Shown here: piece after piece, positions 13,993-14,461 of the stretch
Position numbering within the stretch: position 1 is the stretch's first letter
Layout of the letters: every line of letters begins with the position of its first letter
DNA from: Candidatus Hydrogenedentota bacterium
Lineage (GTDB): Bacteria > Hydrogenedentota > Hydrogenedentia > Hydrogenedentales > CAITNO01
DNA: 14,461 nt
NCBI GenBank assembly: GCA_029554925.1
Contig: JAKPUV010000154.1
Span: 1 to 14,461, forward strand
Reading direction: 5' to 3'
The notes under the pieces: generated by a model
Told to the model about the DNA's origin: nothing
What the model saw: the letters and a program-made list of their open reading frames with translations, nothing else
Database searches by the model: none
Made by a program: the position numbers and the translations under genes

Positions 13993-14461
13993 TCACAGCT
14001 TGTCTGCGATGGCGGCCACGTCGTCGAACCGGGCGTTGGCCAGCGCGGCGGGATAGCCGTCGAGCACGCCCTCGCCGATGCGCCGCCAGGCGGCCCAGAG
14101 GTTGCCCGTTTCCCCGGCCAGCTCCATCTGCCTGCGGACCAGCGCGCCCTCGGCGCGGGCAAAGGCGCGGCGCTGTCCGGCGTCCCAGGCATGCATGGTG
14201 CGGGCGAGGGACGCGAGCCGCCGGATGATCGCCTCGCAGAAACGCTCGCCCTCCGCGGCCGTGGCGCACTTCTTGGGATCGCGCCCGCCCACGCCGCGGT
14301 GCGGCTCGTCCCCGAGGCGGGACAGGTCCACACTCTCCGGGAAGAGGTGCATCATGATGGAGGTCTCGAAGAAGGCCGCATGGTCGCCGTAATACTGCTC
14401 ATCGAGGGCGAGCCAGTACTCCGCCGTGCCGAGCACGGGAATGTCCAGCAGCGTGGTCATG
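13993..14461 (-). CDS. Creatininase-family amidohydrolase, C-terminal part (runs off the window)
   Basis: At least 155 residues of a gene whose 5' end lies beyond the right edge. YYGDHAAFFETSIMMHLFPESVDLSRL corresponds to the conserved G-H-A-G-E...E-T-S segment of the creatininase family (creatinine amidohydrolase and mycofactocin MftE-like enzymes). In these enzymes the Glu of E-T-S is a metal ligand. The second family hallmark, the N-terminal metal-binding H-E-x-x-G-P-H-L-P-type region, is not in the window. The Met encoded at 14460 is therefore probably internal rather than the start, because the fold needs roughly 100 more residues. GGRDPKKCATAAEGERFCEAI, the typical transition into the last helices, is present. 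The usual Gly before Asp-His-Ala appears here as Tyr-Gly-Asp-His. The substrate is unknown. Confidence 0.75.
   Translation of the reverse strand, partial: MTTLLDIPVLGTAEYWLALDEQYYGDHAAFFETSIMMHLFPESVDLSRLGDEPHRGVGGRDPKKCATAAEGERFCEAIIRRLASLARTMHAWDAGQRRAFARAEGALVRRQMELAGETGNLWAAWRRIGEGVLDGYPAALANARFDDVAAIADKL

Noticed and set aside
12510..14333. A 607-codon minus-strand frame over the Fe-S gene
   Set aside because: It is a shadow of the plus-strand gene, whose ferredoxin cysteine motifs are unambiguous, and it also overlaps the creatininase-like gene in another frame.

Overview
The window is a high-GC bacterial chromosome segment. Its strongest taxonomic marker is a prepilin-like protein with the processing-associated C-terminal signature. 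This family is heavily expanded in Planctomycetota, Lentisphaerota and Hydrogenedentota-type bacteria, so a member of one of those lineages (Hydrogenedentota is my best guess) is likely. That is inferred from protein style only. I see no phage, transposon, CRISPR or tRNA/rRNA genes; it reads as ordinary chromosome.

Left part (1-5923): a minus-strand prepilin-like gene diverges from a plus-strand hybrid sensor kinase, which overlaps by one base the start of a large GT-C-type membrane glycosyltransferase. Kinase and glycosyltransferase are evidently one transcription unit. A consensus-like promoter at the left edge reads leftward out of the window.

Middle (5940-10502): a minus-strand gene with a HEAT-like N-terminus and a YbjN-like C-terminus converges on the glycosyltransferase. 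After 578 bp without a gene, holding a good sigma70-type promoter and a long GC-rich leader, come acetyl-CoA synthetase and an OFA-type MFS carboxylate transporter on the plus strand. A strong intrinsic terminator separates these two, and a second ends the transporter.

Right part (10568-14461): a minus-strand pair, a CE7 acetyl esterase followed by a class I glutamine-amidotransferase-like protein, ends in its own hairpin. Diverging from it is a winged-helix protein with two 4Fe-4S ferredoxin motifs and two more cysteine clusters. The C-terminal part of a creatininase-family amidohydrolase runs in from the right edge.

The genes suggest acetate metabolism: CE7 esterases release acetate from acetylated sugars or polysaccharides, OFA transporters move small carboxylates, and AcsA activates acetate. 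That link is inference from neighbourhood. I found no clear-cut new multi-gene system; the most unusual items are the multi-cluster Fe-S winged-helix protein, the Cys/His-rich PAS-like region and H-Q phosphoacceptor box of the kinase, and its fusion into one operon with a glycosyltransferase.
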